64,000 nt of DNA from Kaustia mangrovi (GTDB lineage Bacteria > Pseudomonadota > Alphaproteobacteria > Rhizobiales > Im1), in contig NZ_CP058214.1 in the NCBI RefSeq assembly GCF_015482775.1, forward strand, positions 4,206,501 to 4,270,500, given 5' to 3'. A model generated the notes under the pieces. That model was not told where the DNA came from. It made no database searches and was given only the letters and a program-made list of their open reading frames with translations. A program made the position numbers and the translations under genes. Of this stretch, positions 45,137 to 56,180 are shown one piece after another. Positions within the stretch are counted from its first letter, which is position 1. Every line of letters begins with the position of its first letter.

Positions 45137-46094
45137 CGGGGGCGGGTGCGCCTGCCCGTTCAGGCCTCGCCCCGCGCGGGCTCACCATGGCGACGCCGAC
45201 CGCCGCGACCGCCATGCCCGCCCAGGCGAGCGGCGGCATGGCCTCGTCCAGCAGAACCCAGGCGAGGAGCGCCGCCGTCGGCGGCACCAGATAGAAGAGG
45301 GCGGAGACGCGCGAGGCCTCGCCGCGGCGGATCATGGCGAGCAGCAGCGTGATGGCGACCAGCGAGTTGCCGATCACCAGATAGGCGAGCGCGGCCACCA
45401 GCTCCGGCGACCAGGAGACGGCGGCCGTGCCGAAGGCGAGGGCGAGCGGCAGGGTGGTGACGAGGCCCGCCGCGTACTGGATCACATTGGCGGCCACGGG
45501 GTGCTGGGTCCGCCCGAAGCGCTTCTCGTAGAGCGTGGCGAAGGTCATGCCGAGCAGCGCGCCGAGCGCGCAGACGAGGCCCGCGACGGATGTCGTCTCC
45601 ACCGAGGACCGGCCCAGAATGACGATCACCGCGCCGGTGAAGCCGAGCGCGAAGCCGATCCAGCGCTTCAGCCCGATCACCTCGCCGACGAGCGCCGGGG
45701 CGAGGAGCGCCACCAGCACCGGCTGGAGCGATACGACCAGCGCCACCGTGCCCGCGGAGGTGCCGAGCGCGAAGGCCACATAGCACAGCCCGAAATAGAC
45801 CGTCTGGATCAATACGCCGACCACCGCGATGTGGAGCCATTCGACCGCCCGGGACGGCCAGTCGGGCCTGAGCCACAGGACGAGCGGGGCGAGCACCGCG
45901 AGAACCAGCCCGTAGCGCATCGTCAGGAAGAGCAGCGGGTCGGCATGGGCGGTGCCGATCTTGGCGACCGGGAAGCCGAGCGACCACAGGAGCAGGAAGA
46001 GGACCGGGCTCAGGCGCACGAGCCAGCCATTCGCCTCGTCCGCCCCGGCGGCCTCGCCGGAACGCGCGGTGCGGGCCGTTGTCTCGCTGGTCAT
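45111..46094 (-). CDS. DMT-superfamily transporter (EamA)
   Basis: A 327-residue inner-membrane transporter with ten spans in two EamA halves (about 27-160 and 175-310). The pattern [14 protein letters not shown] and, in the second half, [24 protein letters not shown]-like end is typical of this large family of amino acid, metabolite or drug exporters. Substrate unknown. It faces away from a LysR gene, which probably controls it. GAGGAGACG lies ahead of the ATG. Confidence 0.87.
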   Translation of the reverse strand: MTSETTARTARSGEAAGADEANGWLVRLSPVLFLLLWSLGFPVAKIGTAHADPLLFLTMRYGLVLAVLAPLVLWLRPDWPSRAVEWLHIAVVGVLIQTVYFGLCYVAFALGTSAGTVALVVSLQPVLVALLAPALVGEVIGLKRWIGFALGFTGAVIVILGRSSVETTSVAGLVCALGALLGMTFATLYEKRFGRTQHPVAANVIQYAAGLVTTLPLALAFGTAAVSWSPELVAALAYLVIGNSLVAITLLLAMIRRGEASRVSALFYLVPPTAALLAWVLLDEAMPPLAWAGMAVAAVGVAMVSPRGARPERAGAPAPVKARKSRA

Positions 46095-46243
46095 GGCGGA
46101 CGTCTCCTCGTTCCCGGCCTGTCGCCGGGCGCATGCGGTGTGTCGGGATGGCGGGCATGCCGGAACCGGACTTCTTCCCATGTCAGGCAATCGGTCCGGT
46201 GGCAACCCCATGTGGCTTGCGGAGATGTGACTTGTGGAGACGA

Positions 46244-46262
46244 TAAGGTCTCTATAGCCTTA
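46244..46262. promoter_or_regulatory. Possible LysR-type operator
   Basis: TAAGG and CCTTA are exact reverse complements with nine bases between, a dyad of the general T-n11-A kind bound by LysR regulators. It is 47 bases before the LysR start and 150 bases before the transporter start. Confidence 0.45.
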
Positions 46263-46308
46263 AGTCACGTTACTGATACAGATTGTTGATATAAGCATTG
46301 CTGATATC

Positions 46309-47232
46309 ATGAATGTCACACAGTTGCGCGCCCTCGTCGCCGTCGCCGATACGGGCAGCATCACCCATGCCGCCGAGCGGATCGGGCTCACCCAGTCGGG
46401 CGCGAGCCAGGCCCTCTCCGCGCTGGAGGACCATCTCGCCGTGCGCCTCGTCATGCGCGGGCGCCGGGGCGTGACGCTGACCCGTGTGGGCGAGGGCGTG
46501 GCAGCCCGGGCGCGCGAGGCTCTGGCCGCGCTCGACGCCATTCGCCGGACTGCCGACGGCGCGCGCGGGCTCGAGACGGGCCGCATCAGGCTGGCGAGCG
46601 TCCCCTCCGTCTTCGCCACGCTCCTGCCGCCGCTTCTGCAGCGTTTCCATGCCCGCCATCCGGGAATCGAGGTGGTGGCGCTGGAGGCGACGGACCGGGA
46701 GGTCGCCGCCCTGCTGGAGGCCGGCACGGCCGATATCGGCGTCGTGGCCGGCCCCGCGACGCCCGGCCGGACCGTCGTGCCGCTCCATCGCGACGAGTGG
46801 GTCGCGGTCGTGCCGGCCGGCCACGCCCTTGTGCGCGGCGGGGCGGCGGGCATTCCCCTGGCCGCGCTGGCGAGGGAGCCCTTCGTCGTCGCCACCGGCG
46901 GCTGCTCGACCCATGCCCGCACCGTCGCCCGGCAGGCGGGTCTCGAGCTCGCCGACATCCGCGTGGAGGTGCATGACTGGACGAGCGCGCTGGCCCTGGT
47001 GCGCGAGGGGCTCGGCGTTTCCCTCGTGCCCGCCCTCAACCTCCCCGACGACCGGCGGGGCCTGCGCGTCCTGCCGCTCGCCGAGCCGGTTCACCGCGAT
47101 CTCTCGCTCGAGGTCTCCCCAGACAGCGCCGGCTCGGCGATCGTGCTCGCATTTCTCGACACGGCCGTTACAATCGGCGCCGGAAACCCTCCCAGACCGG
47201 ACATGCACAGCGCAGAGACATGGACACCATAA
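46309..47232 (+). CDS. LysR-family transcriptional regulator
   Basis: A 307-residue regulator: N-terminal winged helix (about 1-65, LRALVAVADTGSITHAAERIGLTQSGASQALSALE) and a periplasmic-binding-like effector domain (about 90-295). It is divergent from the DMT transporter and likely regulates it in response to a small effector. Its stop overlaps the next gene by 13 bases. Confidence 0.9.
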   Translation: MNVTQLRALVAVADTGSITHAAERIGLTQSGASQALSALEDHLAVRLVMRGRRGVTLTRVGEGVAARAREALAALDAIRRTADGARGLETGRIRLASVPSVFATLLPPLLQRFHARHPGIEVVALEATDREVAALLEAGTADIGVVAGPATPGRTVVPLHRDEWVAVVPAGHALVRGGAAGIPLAALAREPFVVATGGCSTHARTVARQAGLELADIRVEVHDWTSALALVREGLGVSLVPALNLPDDRRGLRVLPLAEPVHRDLSLEVSPDSAGSAIVLAFLDTAVTIGAGNPPRPDMHSAETWTP

Positions 47233-47720
47233 GGCCCGCGGAAGAAGGCGACCTCGCGGATCTGGTCGCGCTCTACAATCATTACGTGGCCAACACGGCC
47301 ATCACCTTCGATATCGAACCCTGTACGGTGGAGACGCGGCGGCCCTGGTTCGACCAGTTCGCGCCCTCCGGCCGCTACCGGCTTCTCGTGCTCGAGAACG
47401 ATGGCGGCGAGCTTGTGGGCTATGCCTCGAGCGCTCCGCTCAAGCCGAAGCGGGCCTATGAGACATCGGTGGAGACCACGATCTATCTGGCGCCCTCGGC
47501 GGGCGGCGGCGGCCGGGGCACGCGGCTCTATGGCGCGTTGCTGGAGGCGCTGGAGGCGGAGGACGTCCACCGCGCCTATGGCGTGATCGCCCTGCCGAAC
47601 GCGGCGTCCGTCCGCCTTCACGAGAAGCTCGGCTTCCGCCCGCTCATGGTGCTCGACGAGGTGGGCCGCAAGTTCGGCCGCTATGTCAGCGTGCAGTGGT
47701 TCGAGCGCGCGGTCGGCTGA
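47220..47720 (+). CDS. GNAT acetyltransferase, phosphinothricin-acetyltransferase type
   Basis: A 166-residue GNAT enzyme. The N-terminal IRPAEEGDLADLVALYNHYVANTAITFD and the CoA loop AGGGGRGTRLYGALLEALE (about 97-116) are typical of the phosphinothricin N-acetyltransferase group. The likely substrates are amino-acid-like amines; this cannot be fixed from sequence. Start overlaps the LysR stop by 13 bases. Confidence 0.87.
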   Translation: MDTIRPAEEGDLADLVALYNHYVANTAITFDIEPCTVETRRPWFDQFAPSGRYRLLVLENDGGELVGYASSAPLKPKRAYETSVETTIYLAPSAGGGGRGTRLYGALLEALEAEDVHRAYGVIALPNAASVRLHEKLGFRPLMVLDEVGRKFGRYVSVQWFERAVG

Positions 47721-47780
47721 CGCCGGAGCGTTCCGCAACTGTCGGCCTGGCCCATCCAATTCGCAGGGACGAGGAGAACG

Positions 47781-48410
47781 ATGAACGATATCGACCCGGC
47801 ATCCATCGTGGAGAGCGAGGCCGAGCTCGACGAGCTCTACGGGGCGCCGAGCCCGGCCTCGAAGATCAAGGAGGCGACCCGCATCGTTCCCGAATACCGC
47901 GCCCTGATCGAGGCCTCGCCCTTCGCGGTGCTGGCGACCTCGGGGCCGGGCGGGCTCGACTGCTCGCCGCGCGGCGATGCGCCGGGCTTCGTCAGGGTCA
48001 AGGACGACAGGACGCTGCTCCTGCCCGACCGGCGCGGCAACAACCGGATCGATTCGCTGCGCAATATCGTCCACGATCCGCGCGTGGCGCTGCTGTTCCT
48101 CGTCCCCGGCCTCGGCGAGACGCTCCGCGTGAACGGCCGGGCGCGGCTGACGCGGGACGCGGCGCTGTGCGACAGCCTCGCCCATCAGGGCCGGGCGCCG
48201 AAGCTCGTGATCGAGATCGCGGTGGAGACCGTCTTCTTCCAGTGTGCGCGCGCGATCATGCGCTCCAGCCTCTGGGACCCCACGCGCCATGTGGCGCGCG
48301 GCGATCTGCCGACCGCCGGCCAGATGCTCAAGGCGACGAGCGCGGGCGAGGCGGGCGGCGACGACTATGACCGCGACCTCGACCGGCGGATGAAGGCCGG
48401 GCTCTATTGA
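47781..48410 (+). CDS. PPOX-type flavoprotein
   Basis: A 209-residue pyridoxamine 5'-phosphate oxidase-family protein of the FMN-dependent group resembling MSMEG_1061. The core DYRALIEASPFAVLATSGPGGLDCSPRGD-like region (about 41-70) and LLLPDRRGNNRIDSLRNI fit. The function is unknown. It stands about 60 bases after the acetyltransferase; co-transcription is possible. Confidence 0.82.
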   Translation: MNDIDPASIVESEAELDELYGAPSPASKIKEATRIVPEYRALIEASPFAVLATSGPGGLDCSPRGDAPGFVRVKDDRTLLLPDRRGNNRIDSLRNIVHDPRVALLFLVPGLGETLRVNGRARLTRDAALCDSLAHQGRAPKLVIEIAVETVFFQCARAIMRSSLWDPTRHVARGDLPTAGQMLKATSAGEAGGDDYDRDLDRRMKAGLY

Positions 48411-48593
48411 GGGCCGAAAGGGCGGCAATTTCTGCACGCCGGGCTTTTCATGGCCGCTTTTCTGTGCTGTATCGCGCGGGAACCGCATTTGCCGGTCGGC
48501 GATGGCGGCTGTTTTTCCGCTCTGGCGCCCGGAAAAGCCCTTGTGCTATAGAAGCGCCCGAAATGCGCGGAGCCCGGGCTTGAACGAGCTTCG

Positions 48594-48679
48594 GCGGGCG
48601 TGGTGGAACTGGTAGACACGCGAGGTTTAGGTCCTCGTGGGCTTTGCCCTTGGGGGTTCGAGTCCCTCCGCCCGCACCA
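48594..48679 (+). tRNA. tRNA-Leu (UAG)
   Basis: An 86-base tRNA with a long variable arm, as in class II leucine tRNAs. The acceptor stem pairs GCGGGCG with CGCCCGC; CCA is encoded. The anticodon loop TTTAGGT is held by CGAGG/CCTCG, giving anticodon TAG, which reads CUA. It lies in the 390-base gap between the PPOX gene and tig. Confidence 0.95.
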
Positions 48680-48802
48680 GTTCGGCCGCCGCCCTCCAGG
48701 GCACGATACGGGGCTGCGGTGCGACCGGCGCTGACGGCAAAGTGAAAACCACAGGACGCCGCCTCGACGGGGGTGGCGCCAGATCAAGGAATTGGTGACG
48801 AC

Positions 48803-50371
48803 ATGCAGGTGACCGAGACCCGGAACGAGGGCCTGAAGCGCGAGCTCAAGGTCGTTGTGGGGGCGGATGAGCTGGAGAACCAGCTCGTCGACCGGCTCAA
48901 CGAGCTCAAAGGCCAGGTCAGGCTTCGCGGCTTCCGCCCCGGAAAGGTGCCGGTGGCCCATTTGCGCAAGGTCTACGGCCGCTCTGTCATGGCCGAGGTC
49001 GTCCAGAAGGCGGTCGACGAGACGAGCCAGCAGGCGCTGACCGAGCGCGAGGAGCAGCCCGCCTACCAGCCCGAGATCTCCCTCACCGAGGACGAGAAGG
49101 AGATCGAGCAGGTCATGGAGGGCAAGGCCGATCTCGCCTTCACCATGGCGTTCGAGGTGGTCCCGCCCTTCGATATCGCCGATCTGTCCGGGCTCAAGCT
49201 GGAGAAGCCGGTCGCCGAGGTCGGCGACGACCAGATCGCCGACGCCCTCCAGCGCATCGCCCAGCAGTATCGCGACTTCGCCCCGCGCGACGCCAAGGAG
49301 AAGGCCGAGGACGGCGACCGCGTGACCATCGACTTCGTGGGCCGCATCGACGGCGAGGCCTTCGAGGGCGGCAGCGCGGAGGATGTGCCGCTTGAGCTCG
49401 GCTCCAACAGTTTCATTCCGGGCTTCGAGGAGCAGCTCGTCGGCGCCAAGGCGGGCGAGGAGCGCGAGGTCAAGGTCACCTTTCCCGCCGATTACGGCGC
49501 GGAGCACCTGGCCGGCAAGGATGCCGTCTTCGCGGTGACCGTGAAGGAGGTCGCCGCCCCGCAGGAGGGCGAGCCCGACGACGAGTTCGCCAAGAAGCTG
49601 GGCATGGACAGCCTCGATGCGCTGAAGGAGCGCATCCGCGAGCAGATCGCCTCGGAGCACGAGGGCGCCTCCAAGGCCAAGATGAAGCGCCAGCTTCTCG
49701 ACCGCCTGGACGAGATGCACACCTTCGATCTGCCGGAGAAGCTGGTCGACGGAGAGTTCGAGCAGATCTGGCATGCGCTCACCCATGAGATGGAGCACGA
49801 GGGCAAGAGCTTCGAGGACGAGGGCACGACCGAGGAGGAGGCGCGCAAGGAGTACCGCGCCATCGCGGAGCGCCGCGTCCGCCTCGGCCTGGTGCTCGGC
49901 CGCATCGGCGAGGAGGCCGGCGTGACGATCGGCGACGAGGAGCTGCAGGGCGCGCTGATCGAGCGCGCGCGGCAGTTCCCCGGCCAGGAACGCCAGGTGT
50001 TCGACTATTACCGCAACAATCCGCAGGCCATGATGGAGCTGCGCGGGCCCCTGTTCGAGCAGAAGGCCGTCGACACCATCATCGAGAAGGCCGACGTCAC
50101 GGAGACGCCGGTGAGCCGCGAGGAGCTGTTCGCCGATCCCGACGAGGAGGCGGAGGCCGAGAAGTCGAAGGCGAAGAAGGCCGCGGCCAAGAAGCCGGCC
50201 GCCAAGAAGGCGTCCAAGGCCAAGGCCGACGACGGCGGCAAGGACGAGGGCGAGGCGAAGGCCAAGCCCGCCGCGAAGGCGGAGGCCAAGACCGCTTCCA
50301 AGACCGCCAAGAAGCCCGCTGCCAAGAAGACCGCTGCCAAGGGCAAGGCCGACACGGCGTCCAAGGACTGA
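48803..50371 (+). CDS. tig: Trigger factor
   Basis: A 522-residue ribosome-bound chaperone with peptidyl-prolyl isomerase activity. The ribosome-docking signature is GFRPGKVPVAHLRK (about 43-56), the FKBP domain lies at about 155-245, and the C-terminal arms run to about 430. A further tail of about 80 residues is rich in Lys, Ala and Glu (KKAAAKKPAAKKASKAK) and resembles histone H1. E. coli Tig is 432 residues, so the tail is an extension. It is the first gene of the tig-clpP-clpX-lon region. Confidence 0.95.
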   Translation: MQVTETRNEGLKRELKVVVGADELENQLVDRLNELKGQVRLRGFRPGKVPVAHLRKVYGRSVMAEVVQKAVDETSQQALTEREEQPAYQPEISLTEDEKEIEQVMEGKADLAFTMAFEVVPPFDIADLSGLKLEKPVAEVGDDQIADALQRIAQQYRDFAPRDAKEKAEDGDRVTIDFVGRIDGEAFEGGSAEDVPLELGSNSFIPGFEEQLVGAKAGEEREVKVTFPADYGAEHLAGKDAVFAVTVKEVAAPQEGEPDDEFAKKLGMDSLDALKERIREQIASEHEGASKAKMKRQLLDRLDEMHTFDLPEKLVDGEFEQIWHALTHEMEHEGKSFEDEGTTEEEARKEYRAIAERRVRLGLVLGRIGEEAGVTIGDEELQGALIERARQFPGQERQVFDYYRNNPQAMMELRGPLFEQKAVDTIIEKADVTETPVSREELFADPDEEAEAEKSKAKKAAAKKPAAKKASKAKADDGGKDEGEAKAKPAAKAEAKTASKTAKKPAAKKTAAKGKADTASKD

Positions 50372-50452
50372 GGCCGGCTGAGGCAGAAGGACGCGCGTGT
50401 GCTTGCGCCCGGCGGACCGGGTGACTAGATAAGCCGTCGCACGGGACAAGGG

Positions 50453-50479
50453 CCCGGCGGATGCTTGGCGTCCGCCGGG
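50453..50479 (+). terminator. Hairpin between tig and clpP
   Basis: Arms CCCGGCGGA and TCCGCCGGG are exact reverse complements around nine bases, 80 bases after the tig stop. No T-run follows. It may stop or slow transcription between the two genes. Confidence 0.5.
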
Positions 50480-50597
50480 CGAATCGCATTAGGGTCTCCA
50501 GTCCAGCCCCGGGCGGAAGGGCCCGACTTACCGGACAACGAATTTGGCGGGGGAGGGGCGCCATGCCCCCGCACCGAGCCAGCGGAGCACACAAGCC

Positions 50598-51233
50598 ATG
50601 CGCGATCCGATCGACACATATATGAACACCCTCGTGCCGATGGTGGTCGAGCAGACCAATCGGGGCGAGCGCGCCTACGACATCTATTCCCGCTTGCTCA
50701 AGGAACGGATCATCTTCGTCACCGGCGGTATCGAGGACAACATGGCCTCGCTCATCACCGCCCAGCTCCTGTTCCTGGAATCGGAGAACCCGAAGAAAGA
50801 GATCGCCATGTACATCAACTCGCCGGGCGGCGTGGTGACGTCCGGCCTGGCGGTCTACGATACCATGCAGTTCATCCGGCCCGCGGTGTCGACCACCTGC
50901 ATCGGCCAGGCGGCGTCCATGGGCTCGCTGCTGCTGACGGCCGGCGAGAAGGGCATGCGGTTCGCGCTCTCCAATGCGCGCATCATGCTGCACCAGCCCT
51001 CCGGCGGTTTCCAGGGACAGGCCTCCGACATCGAGCGCCACGCGGAGGACATCGTCAAGGTCAAGCGCCGGCTGGAGGAAATCTATATGCGCCATACCGG
51101 CCAGGAGCGCGAGGTCGTGGAGAAGACGCTCGACCGCGACTATTTCATGACCTCGGACGCGGCGAAGGATTTCGGCCTGATCGACAGCGTTCTCGACAAG
51201 CGCCCCGAGCCCAAGGAACAGGACGCGAGTTGA
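50598..51233 (+). CDS. clpP: ATP-dependent Clp protease, proteolytic subunit
   Basis: A 211-residue serine peptidase forming the double heptamer of ClpXP. The triad is Ser107 (GQAASMGS), His132 (LHQPSGG) and Asp181 (DRDYFMT). A short propeptide region precedes [15 protein letters not shown]. The ATG at 50598 gives the family N-terminus [20 protein letters not shown]. It precedes clpX, its partner ATPase. Confidence 0.97.
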   Translation: MRDPIDTYMNTLVPMVVEQTNRGERAYDIYSRLLKERIIFVTGGIEDNMASLITAQLLFLESENPKKEIAMYINSPGGVVTSGLAVYDTMQFIRPAVSTTCIGQAASMGSLLLTAGEKGMRFALSNARIMLHQPSGGFQGQASDIERHAEDIVKVKRRLEEIYMRHTGQEREVVEKTLDRDYFMTSDAAKDFGLIDSVLDKRPEPKEQDAS

Positions 51234-51294
51234 CCGGAGAGCGGGGCGGTTGCGGCCCCGTATTGGGGCATGGATGCCGGCGGGTGTCGGCGGC

Positions 51295-51330
51295 GGCCGG
51301 GCGGATTAATCAAATCTTGATCCGCCGGCC
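51295..51330 (+). terminator. Hairpin between clpP and clpX
   Basis: GGCCGGGCGG and CCGCCGGCC form the outer stem and ATCAA/TTGAT an inner one. It lies about 60 bases after the clpP stop. CTTGAT inside it, 13 bases before CCATGC, also looks like a sigma-32 (heat-shock) promoter for clpX; both readings may hold. Confidence 0.4.
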
Positions 51331-51501
51331 AATACCATGCTGTGATGCATGAACGCGCGGAGGTCGGAACAGCAGCGCACCGGCCCGTCTGCATCGAGTG
51401 GATATCGCCCGCCGTGGCGTTCCTTTCAGACAGTGGCGACCCGTGACGCGGGCCGCGCTCCCTTGCGAAGGAATGGCTGACGAAGTGGCCAGGGAGATCA
51501 A

Positions 51502-52767
51502 ATGACTGATCGTAACAGGAGCGATTCCAAGAACACGCTATATTGCTCCTTCTGCGGCAAGAGCCAGCACGAGGTGCGCAAGCTCATTGCCGGGCCGACC
51601 GTATTCATCTGCGACGAATGCGTCGAGCTGTGCATGGACATCATCCGCGAGGAGAACAAGTCGTCGCTGGTGAAATCGCGCGACGGCGTGCCCTCGCCGC
51701 AGGAAATCTGCAAGGTGCTCGACGACTACGTGATCGGCCAGGGCCACGCCAAGCGCGTGCTCTCCGTCGCGGTGCACAATCACTACAAGCGCCTCAACCA
51801 TGCGACCAAGTCGCCGGATGTGGAACTGGCGAAGTCGAACATCCTGCTCGTCGGCCCCACGGGCTGCGGCAAGACGCTGCTCGCCCAGACGCTGGCGCGC
51901 ATCCTCGACGTGCCCTTCACCATGGCCGACGCCACGACCCTGACGGAGGCCGGCTATGTGGGCGAGGATGTGGAGAACATCATCCTCAAGCTGCTGCAGT
52001 CGGCCGACTACAATGTCGAGCGCGCCCAGCGCGGCATCGTCTATATCGACGAGGTCGACAAGATCTCGCGCAAGTCGGACAATCCCTCGATCACGCGGGA
52101 CGTCTCCGGCGAGGGCGTGCAGCAGGCGCTCCTGAAGATCATGGAGGGCACCGTCGCCTCCGTGCCGCCGCAGGGCGGGCGCAAGCATCCCCAGCAGGAG
52201 TTCCTGCAGGTCGACACGACCAACATCCTGTTCATCTGCGGCGGCGCCTTCGCCGGGCTGGAGAAGATCATCTCCGGGCGCGGGCAGGGCTCGTCCATCG
52301 GCTTCGCCGCGGAGGTGAAGTCCCTGGAGGACCGGCGCACGGGCGAGATCCTGCGCGGGGTCGAGCCGGAGGATCTCCTGAGCTTCGGGCTCATCCCGGA
52401 GTTCATCGGGCGCCTGCCGGTGATCGCCACGCTGGAGGATCTCGACGAGGATGCGCTGATGCAGATCCTGGTCGAGCCCAAGAACGCGCTGGTCAAACAG
52501 TATCAGCGCCTGTTCGAGATGGAGGATGTGAAGCTCACCTTCGCCGACGAGGCGCTGAGGGCGATCGCGCGCAAGGCGATCGAGCGCAAGACCGGCGCGC
52601 GCGGCCTGAGATCCATCCTGGAGGGCATCCTGCTCGACACCATGTTCGACCTGCCGAGCCTGGAGGGCGTGGAGGAAGCCGTGATCTCCAAGGAGGTGGT
52701 GGAGTGCGAGGCCAAGCCGCTGCTCATCTATACCGAGCGCGCCGACGAGGCCGAAAGCTCCGCTTGA
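51502..52767 (+). CDS. clpX: Clp protease ATP-binding subunit ClpX
   Basis: A 421-residue AAA+ unfoldase that feeds substrates to ClpP. The zinc-binding domain has Cys15, Cys18, Cys37 and Cys40. Walker A is [13 protein letters not shown] (about 117-129), Walker B is [10 protein letters not shown], and the ClpP-binding IGF-type loop and the pore GYVGEDVE are present. Normal length. Confidence 0.97.
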   Translation: MTDRNRSDSKNTLYCSFCGKSQHEVRKLIAGPTVFICDECVELCMDIIREENKSSLVKSRDGVPSPQEICKVLDDYVIGQGHAKRVLSVAVHNHYKRLNHATKSPDVELAKSNILLVGPTGCGKTLLAQTLARILDVPFTMADATTLTEAGYVGEDVENIILKLLQSADYNVERAQRGIVYIDEVDKISRKSDNPSITRDVSGEGVQQALLKIMEGTVASVPPQGGRKHPQQEFLQVDTTNILFICGGAFAGLEKIISGRGQGSSIGFAAEVKSLEDRRTGEILRGVEPEDLLSFGLIPEFIGRLPVIATLEDLDEDALMQILVEPKNALVKQYQRLFEMEDVKLTFADEALRAIARKAIERKTGARGLRSILEGILLDTMFDLPSLEGVEEAVISKEVVECEAKPLLIYTERADEAESSA

Positions 52768-52802
52768 CCCTGTTATCGCCCCTTTGCGACGACCGAATCG
52801 TG

Positions 52803-52832
52803 GCCGGCCCGGACAGCGATGTCCGGGCCGGC
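52803..52832 (+). terminator. Hairpin after clpX
   Basis: Arms of 13 bases (52803-52815 and 52820-52832) are exact reverse complements around GCGA, about 36 bases after the clpX stop. A likely terminator separating clpX from lon. The rest of the 375-base gap to lon contains CTTGACG near 52906, part of a possible lon promoter, and no gene. Confidence 0.6.
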
Positions 52833-53142
52833 GCGTTGCCGATTCGCAAGATTGGGGCCTTCGCGGCCGGTCCGGCTGCCATCCGTTCAGCCGGTAAAAC
52901 GGGGCTTGACGAACAGCTTACCCGTCGCCACCTAACGGGTGATGACAAATGGCTGCGCGGGCCGCGAATCTCGCCTATCATCTGGCCATGCAGCATTCCC
53001 GTAACCCGATGAGGATGGCGGCGAGGACTGGCTGGTTTGCCCCAGCTCTCGCCGGCAGGGTGTTGCCTCGGTCCGAAGGGCCGGACGGCACCGGATCGGA
53101 GACCGGGAGGCCGGACCCCCGCCAGCAAGAAGGATACGAGAC

Positions 53143-55581
53143 ATGAGCGAAGGCAATGTCATAACCATGTCGGGATCTGGAGAGGGCTCCGAGCGGTTTC
53201 CCGTCCTGCCCCTGCGCGACATTGTGGTGTTCCCGCATATGATCGTTCCGCTCTTCGTGGGGCGGGACAAGTCGATCCGTGCGCTCGAGGAGGTGATGCG
53301 CGAGGACAAGCGCATCCTGCTCGTTTCGCAGATGAACGCCTCCGACGACGATCCCGAGCCCGACGCGATCTTCACCGTCGGGACCGTCGCGTCCGTGCTG
53401 CAGCTTCTCAAGCTGCCCGACGGCACCGTGAAGGTGCTGGTGGAAGGCAATGAGCGTGCGCGCATCACCGGCTATACCGACCGCACCGACTTCCACGAGG
53501 CCGAGGCGGAGATCATCCCCGACATCGAGGGCGACGTCAGCGAGACCGAGGCGCTCGCCCGCTCGGTGGTGGCGCAGTTCGAGACCTATGTGAAGCTCAA
53601 CAAGAAGGTCCCGCCGGAGGTGATCTCCACGGTCACCCAGATCGACGACTATTCCAAGCTCGCCGATACGGTGGCCGCGCATCTGGCGGTCAAGATCTCC
53701 GACAAGCAGGACCTGCTCGAGGTCGCCTCCGTCACGGAGCGGCTGGAGCGCGTCTACGGCCTGATGGAGGGCGAGATCTCCGTCCTTCAGGTGGAGAAGC
53801 GCATCCGCAGCCGCGTCAAGCGCCAGATGGAGAAGACCCAGCGCGAGTACTATCTGAATGAGCAGATGAAGGCCATTCAGAAGGAGCTCGGCGACGGCGA
53901 CGAGCGCGACGAGCTCAACGAGCTCGAGGAACGTATCAAGAAGACCAAGCTGTCGAAGGAGGCCCGCGAGAAGGCCGAGGCGGAGATGAAGAAGCTCCGC
54001 CAGATGAGCCCCATGTCGGCGGAAGCCACCGTCGTGCGCAACTATCTCGACTGGCTGCTCGGCATTCCCTGGGGCGCCAAGAGCCGGGTGAAGAAGGATC
54101 TCGGCTATGCCGAGACGGTTCTCGACACCGACCATTACGGCCTTGAGAAGGTCAAGGAACGGATCGTGGAGTATCTGGCCGTCCAGCAGCGCACCAACAC
54201 GCTCAAGGGCCCGATCCTGTGCCTCGTCGGCCCGCCCGGCGTCGGCAAGACCTCGCTCGGCCGTTCCATCGCCAGGGCGACGGGGCGCGAGTTCGTGCGC
54301 CTGTCGCTCGGCGGCGTGCGCGACGAGGCGGAGATCCGCGGCCACCGGCGGACCTATATCGGCTCCATGCCGGGCAAGGTCATCCAGTCCATGCGCAAGG
54401 CCAAGAAGGCCAATCCGCTGTTCCTCCTCGACGAGGTGGACAAGATGGGCATGGATTTCCGCGGCGATCCGTCGTCGGCGCTCCTGGAGGTGCTCGATCC
54501 AGAGCAGAACGCCACCTTCATGGACCACTATCTGGAGGTCGAGTACGACCTCTCCAATGTGATGTTCATCACCACGGCGAATACGCTCAATATTCCGCCC
54601 GCCCTGATGGACCGCATGGAGATCATCCGGATCGCGGGTTACACCGAGGATGAGAAGGTCCAGATCGCGCGGCGCCACCTGCTGCCCAAGTCCGTGAAGA
54701 CCCACGGGCTCAAGGAGGGCGAGTTCGAGCTCACCGACGAGGCTCTGGTCGAGGTCATCAGGCGGTATACGCGCGAGGCCGGCGTCCGGAATCTCGAGCG
54801 CGAGCTCTCCACGCTCGCCCGCAAGGTGGTCAAGGAGCTCATCACGTCCAAGCCGGACAAGGTCGAGATCACGAAGGACAATCTCGCCGACTATCTCGGC
54901 GTGCCGAAGTTCCGGTACGGCGAGGCGGAGCGCGAGGACCAGGTCGGCGTGGTCACGGGGCTTGCCTGGACGGAGGTTGGCGGCGAGCTTTTGACCGTCG
55001 AGGCGCTCATGATGTCCGGCAAGGGCAAGATGACCGTCACCGGCAATCTGCGCGACGTGATGAAGGAATCGATCTCCGCGGCAAGCTCCTATGTGCGCTC
55101 GCGCGCGGCCGATTTCGGCATCAAGCCGCCGGTCTTCGACCGCAAGGACATCCATGTCCACGTGCCGGAGGGGGCAACGCCCAAGGACGGGCCGTCCGCG
55201 GGTATCGCCATGGTGGCGGCCATCGTCTCGGTGATGACCGGCATTCCCGTGCGCAAGGACGTGGCCATGACCGGCGAGATCACCTTGCGCGGGCGCGTCC
55301 TGCCGATCGGCGGCCTCAAGGAGAAGCTCCTGGCAGCGCTCAGGGGCGGCATCAAGACGGTGCTGATCCCGGAGGAGAACGCCAAGGACCTGGCCGACAT
55401 TCCGGAGAACGTGAAGAACGGGCTGGAAATCATCCCGGTCGCGCGGATGGGCGAGGTCCTGCGGCATGCGCTGACCAGCATGCCCGAGCCCATCGACTGG
55501 GACGAGGAGCAGGAGGCCAAGGAGGCGGCTCGCGCCGCGGTTGTCGCCGACGAGAGCCAGCCGGGGCTCATCGCCCACTGA
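53143..55581 (+). CDS. lon: ATP-dependent Lon protease
   Basis: An 812-residue AAA+ serine protease that removes damaged and regulatory proteins. The N-terminal LON domain (about 17-215), the AAA module with Walker [12 protein letters not shown] (about 360), and the C-terminal peptidase with the Ser685-Lys728 dyad ([10 protein letters not shown] and GGLKEKLL) are all present. AAGGA lies ahead of the ATG. Normal length. Likely heat-shock controlled. Confidence 0.97.
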   Translation: MSEGNVITMSGSGEGSERFPVLPLRDIVVFPHMIVPLFVGRDKSIRALEEVMREDKRILLVSQMNASDDDPEPDAIFTVGTVASVLQLLKLPDGTVKVLVEGNERARITGYTDRTDFHEAEAEIIPDIEGDVSETEALARSVVAQFETYVKLNKKVPPEVISTVTQIDDYSKLADTVAAHLAVKISDKQDLLEVASVTERLERVYGLMEGEISVLQVEKRIRSRVKRQMEKTQREYYLNEQMKAIQKELGDGDERDELNELEERIKKTKLSKEAREKAEAEMKKLRQMSPMSAEATVVRNYLDWLLGIPWGAKSRVKKDLGYAETVLDTDHYGLEKVKERIVEYLAVQQRTNTLKGPILCLVGPPGVGKTSLGRSIARATGREFVRLSLGGVRDEAEIRGHRRTYIGSMPGKVIQSMRKAKKANPLFLLDEVDKMGMDFRGDPSSALLEVLDPEQNATFMDHYLEVEYDLSNVMFITTANTLNIPPALMDRMEIIRIAGYTEDEKVQIARRHLLPKSVKTHGLKEGEFELTDEALVEVIRRYTREAGVRNLERELSTLARKVVKELITSKPDKVEITKDNLADYLGVPKFRYGEAEREDQVGVVTGLAWTEVGGELLTVEALMMSGKGKMTVTGNLRDVMKESISAASSYVRSRAADFGIKPPVFDRKDIHVHVPEGATPKDGPSAGIAMVAAIVSVMTGIPVRKDVAMTGEITLRGRVLPIGGLKEKLLAALRGGIKTVLIPEENAKDLADIPENVKNGLEIIPVARMGEVLRHALTSMPEPIDWDEEQEAKEAARAAVVADESQPGLIAH

Positions 55582-55844
55582 CCGGTCCCCTTGCGGGCCC
55601 GTGTCAGAGGGGCGCGAATCGGCCTCTTGATTCGAGATTTTTCGCAGAAAACTGCGAGGTCTGCGTGGATGCGCCGGCCTCGCTTTGTTTTTGTCCGCCG
55701 GATAACGCATTGATATACGGGAAGAAAATGCCTGAGGGCTCAAAACCCTTGCTTTTCTGCGGTTTTTGGCATGAGCATGCGCCAACGGTCGCGCCGGATG
55801 GGCGTCCGTTTGGTTGCAATGCGAGTCATTGAAAGGACAGAGCC

Positions 55845-56120
55845 GTGAACAAGAACGAGCTGATTGCGAGCGTGGCTGCCGACGCCAACATGACCAAGGC
55901 GGACGCGGCCGAGGCTGTCGAGGCGACGCTCGATACGATCATTGACGCGCTCAAGAAAGGCGACGAGGTCCGTCTCGTCGGTTTCGGCACCTTCAGCGTG
56001 TCGCAGCGGGCTGCCAGCGAGGGCCGCAACCCCCGCACGGGCGAGACCATCAAGATCCCCGCCTCCAAGGCGCCGAAGTTCAAGGCCGGCAAGGCGTTCA
56101 AGGATGCCGTGAACGGCTGA
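55845..56120 (+). CDS. hupB: DNA-binding protein HU
   Basis: A 91-residue histone-like HU protein that bends DNA and compacts the chromosome. The family signature GFGTFSVSQRAASEGRNPRT (about 47-66) contains the DNA-gripping arm with RNPRTGE. Typical place just after lon. The 263-base gap upstream shows only AT-rich stretches and a small CGCAG-AAAA-CTGCG hairpin at about 55640. Confidence 0.96.
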   Translation: MNKNELIASVAADANMTKADAAEAVEATLDTIIDALKKGDEVRLVGFGTFSVSQRAASEGRNPRTGETIKIPASKAPKFKAGKAFKDAVNG

Positions 56121-56180
56121 TGGGGACGCCGGGTCCGGTCGTCCGCCAGGACGGCGCGGGCTCGAGCCCGATCTATCGGG

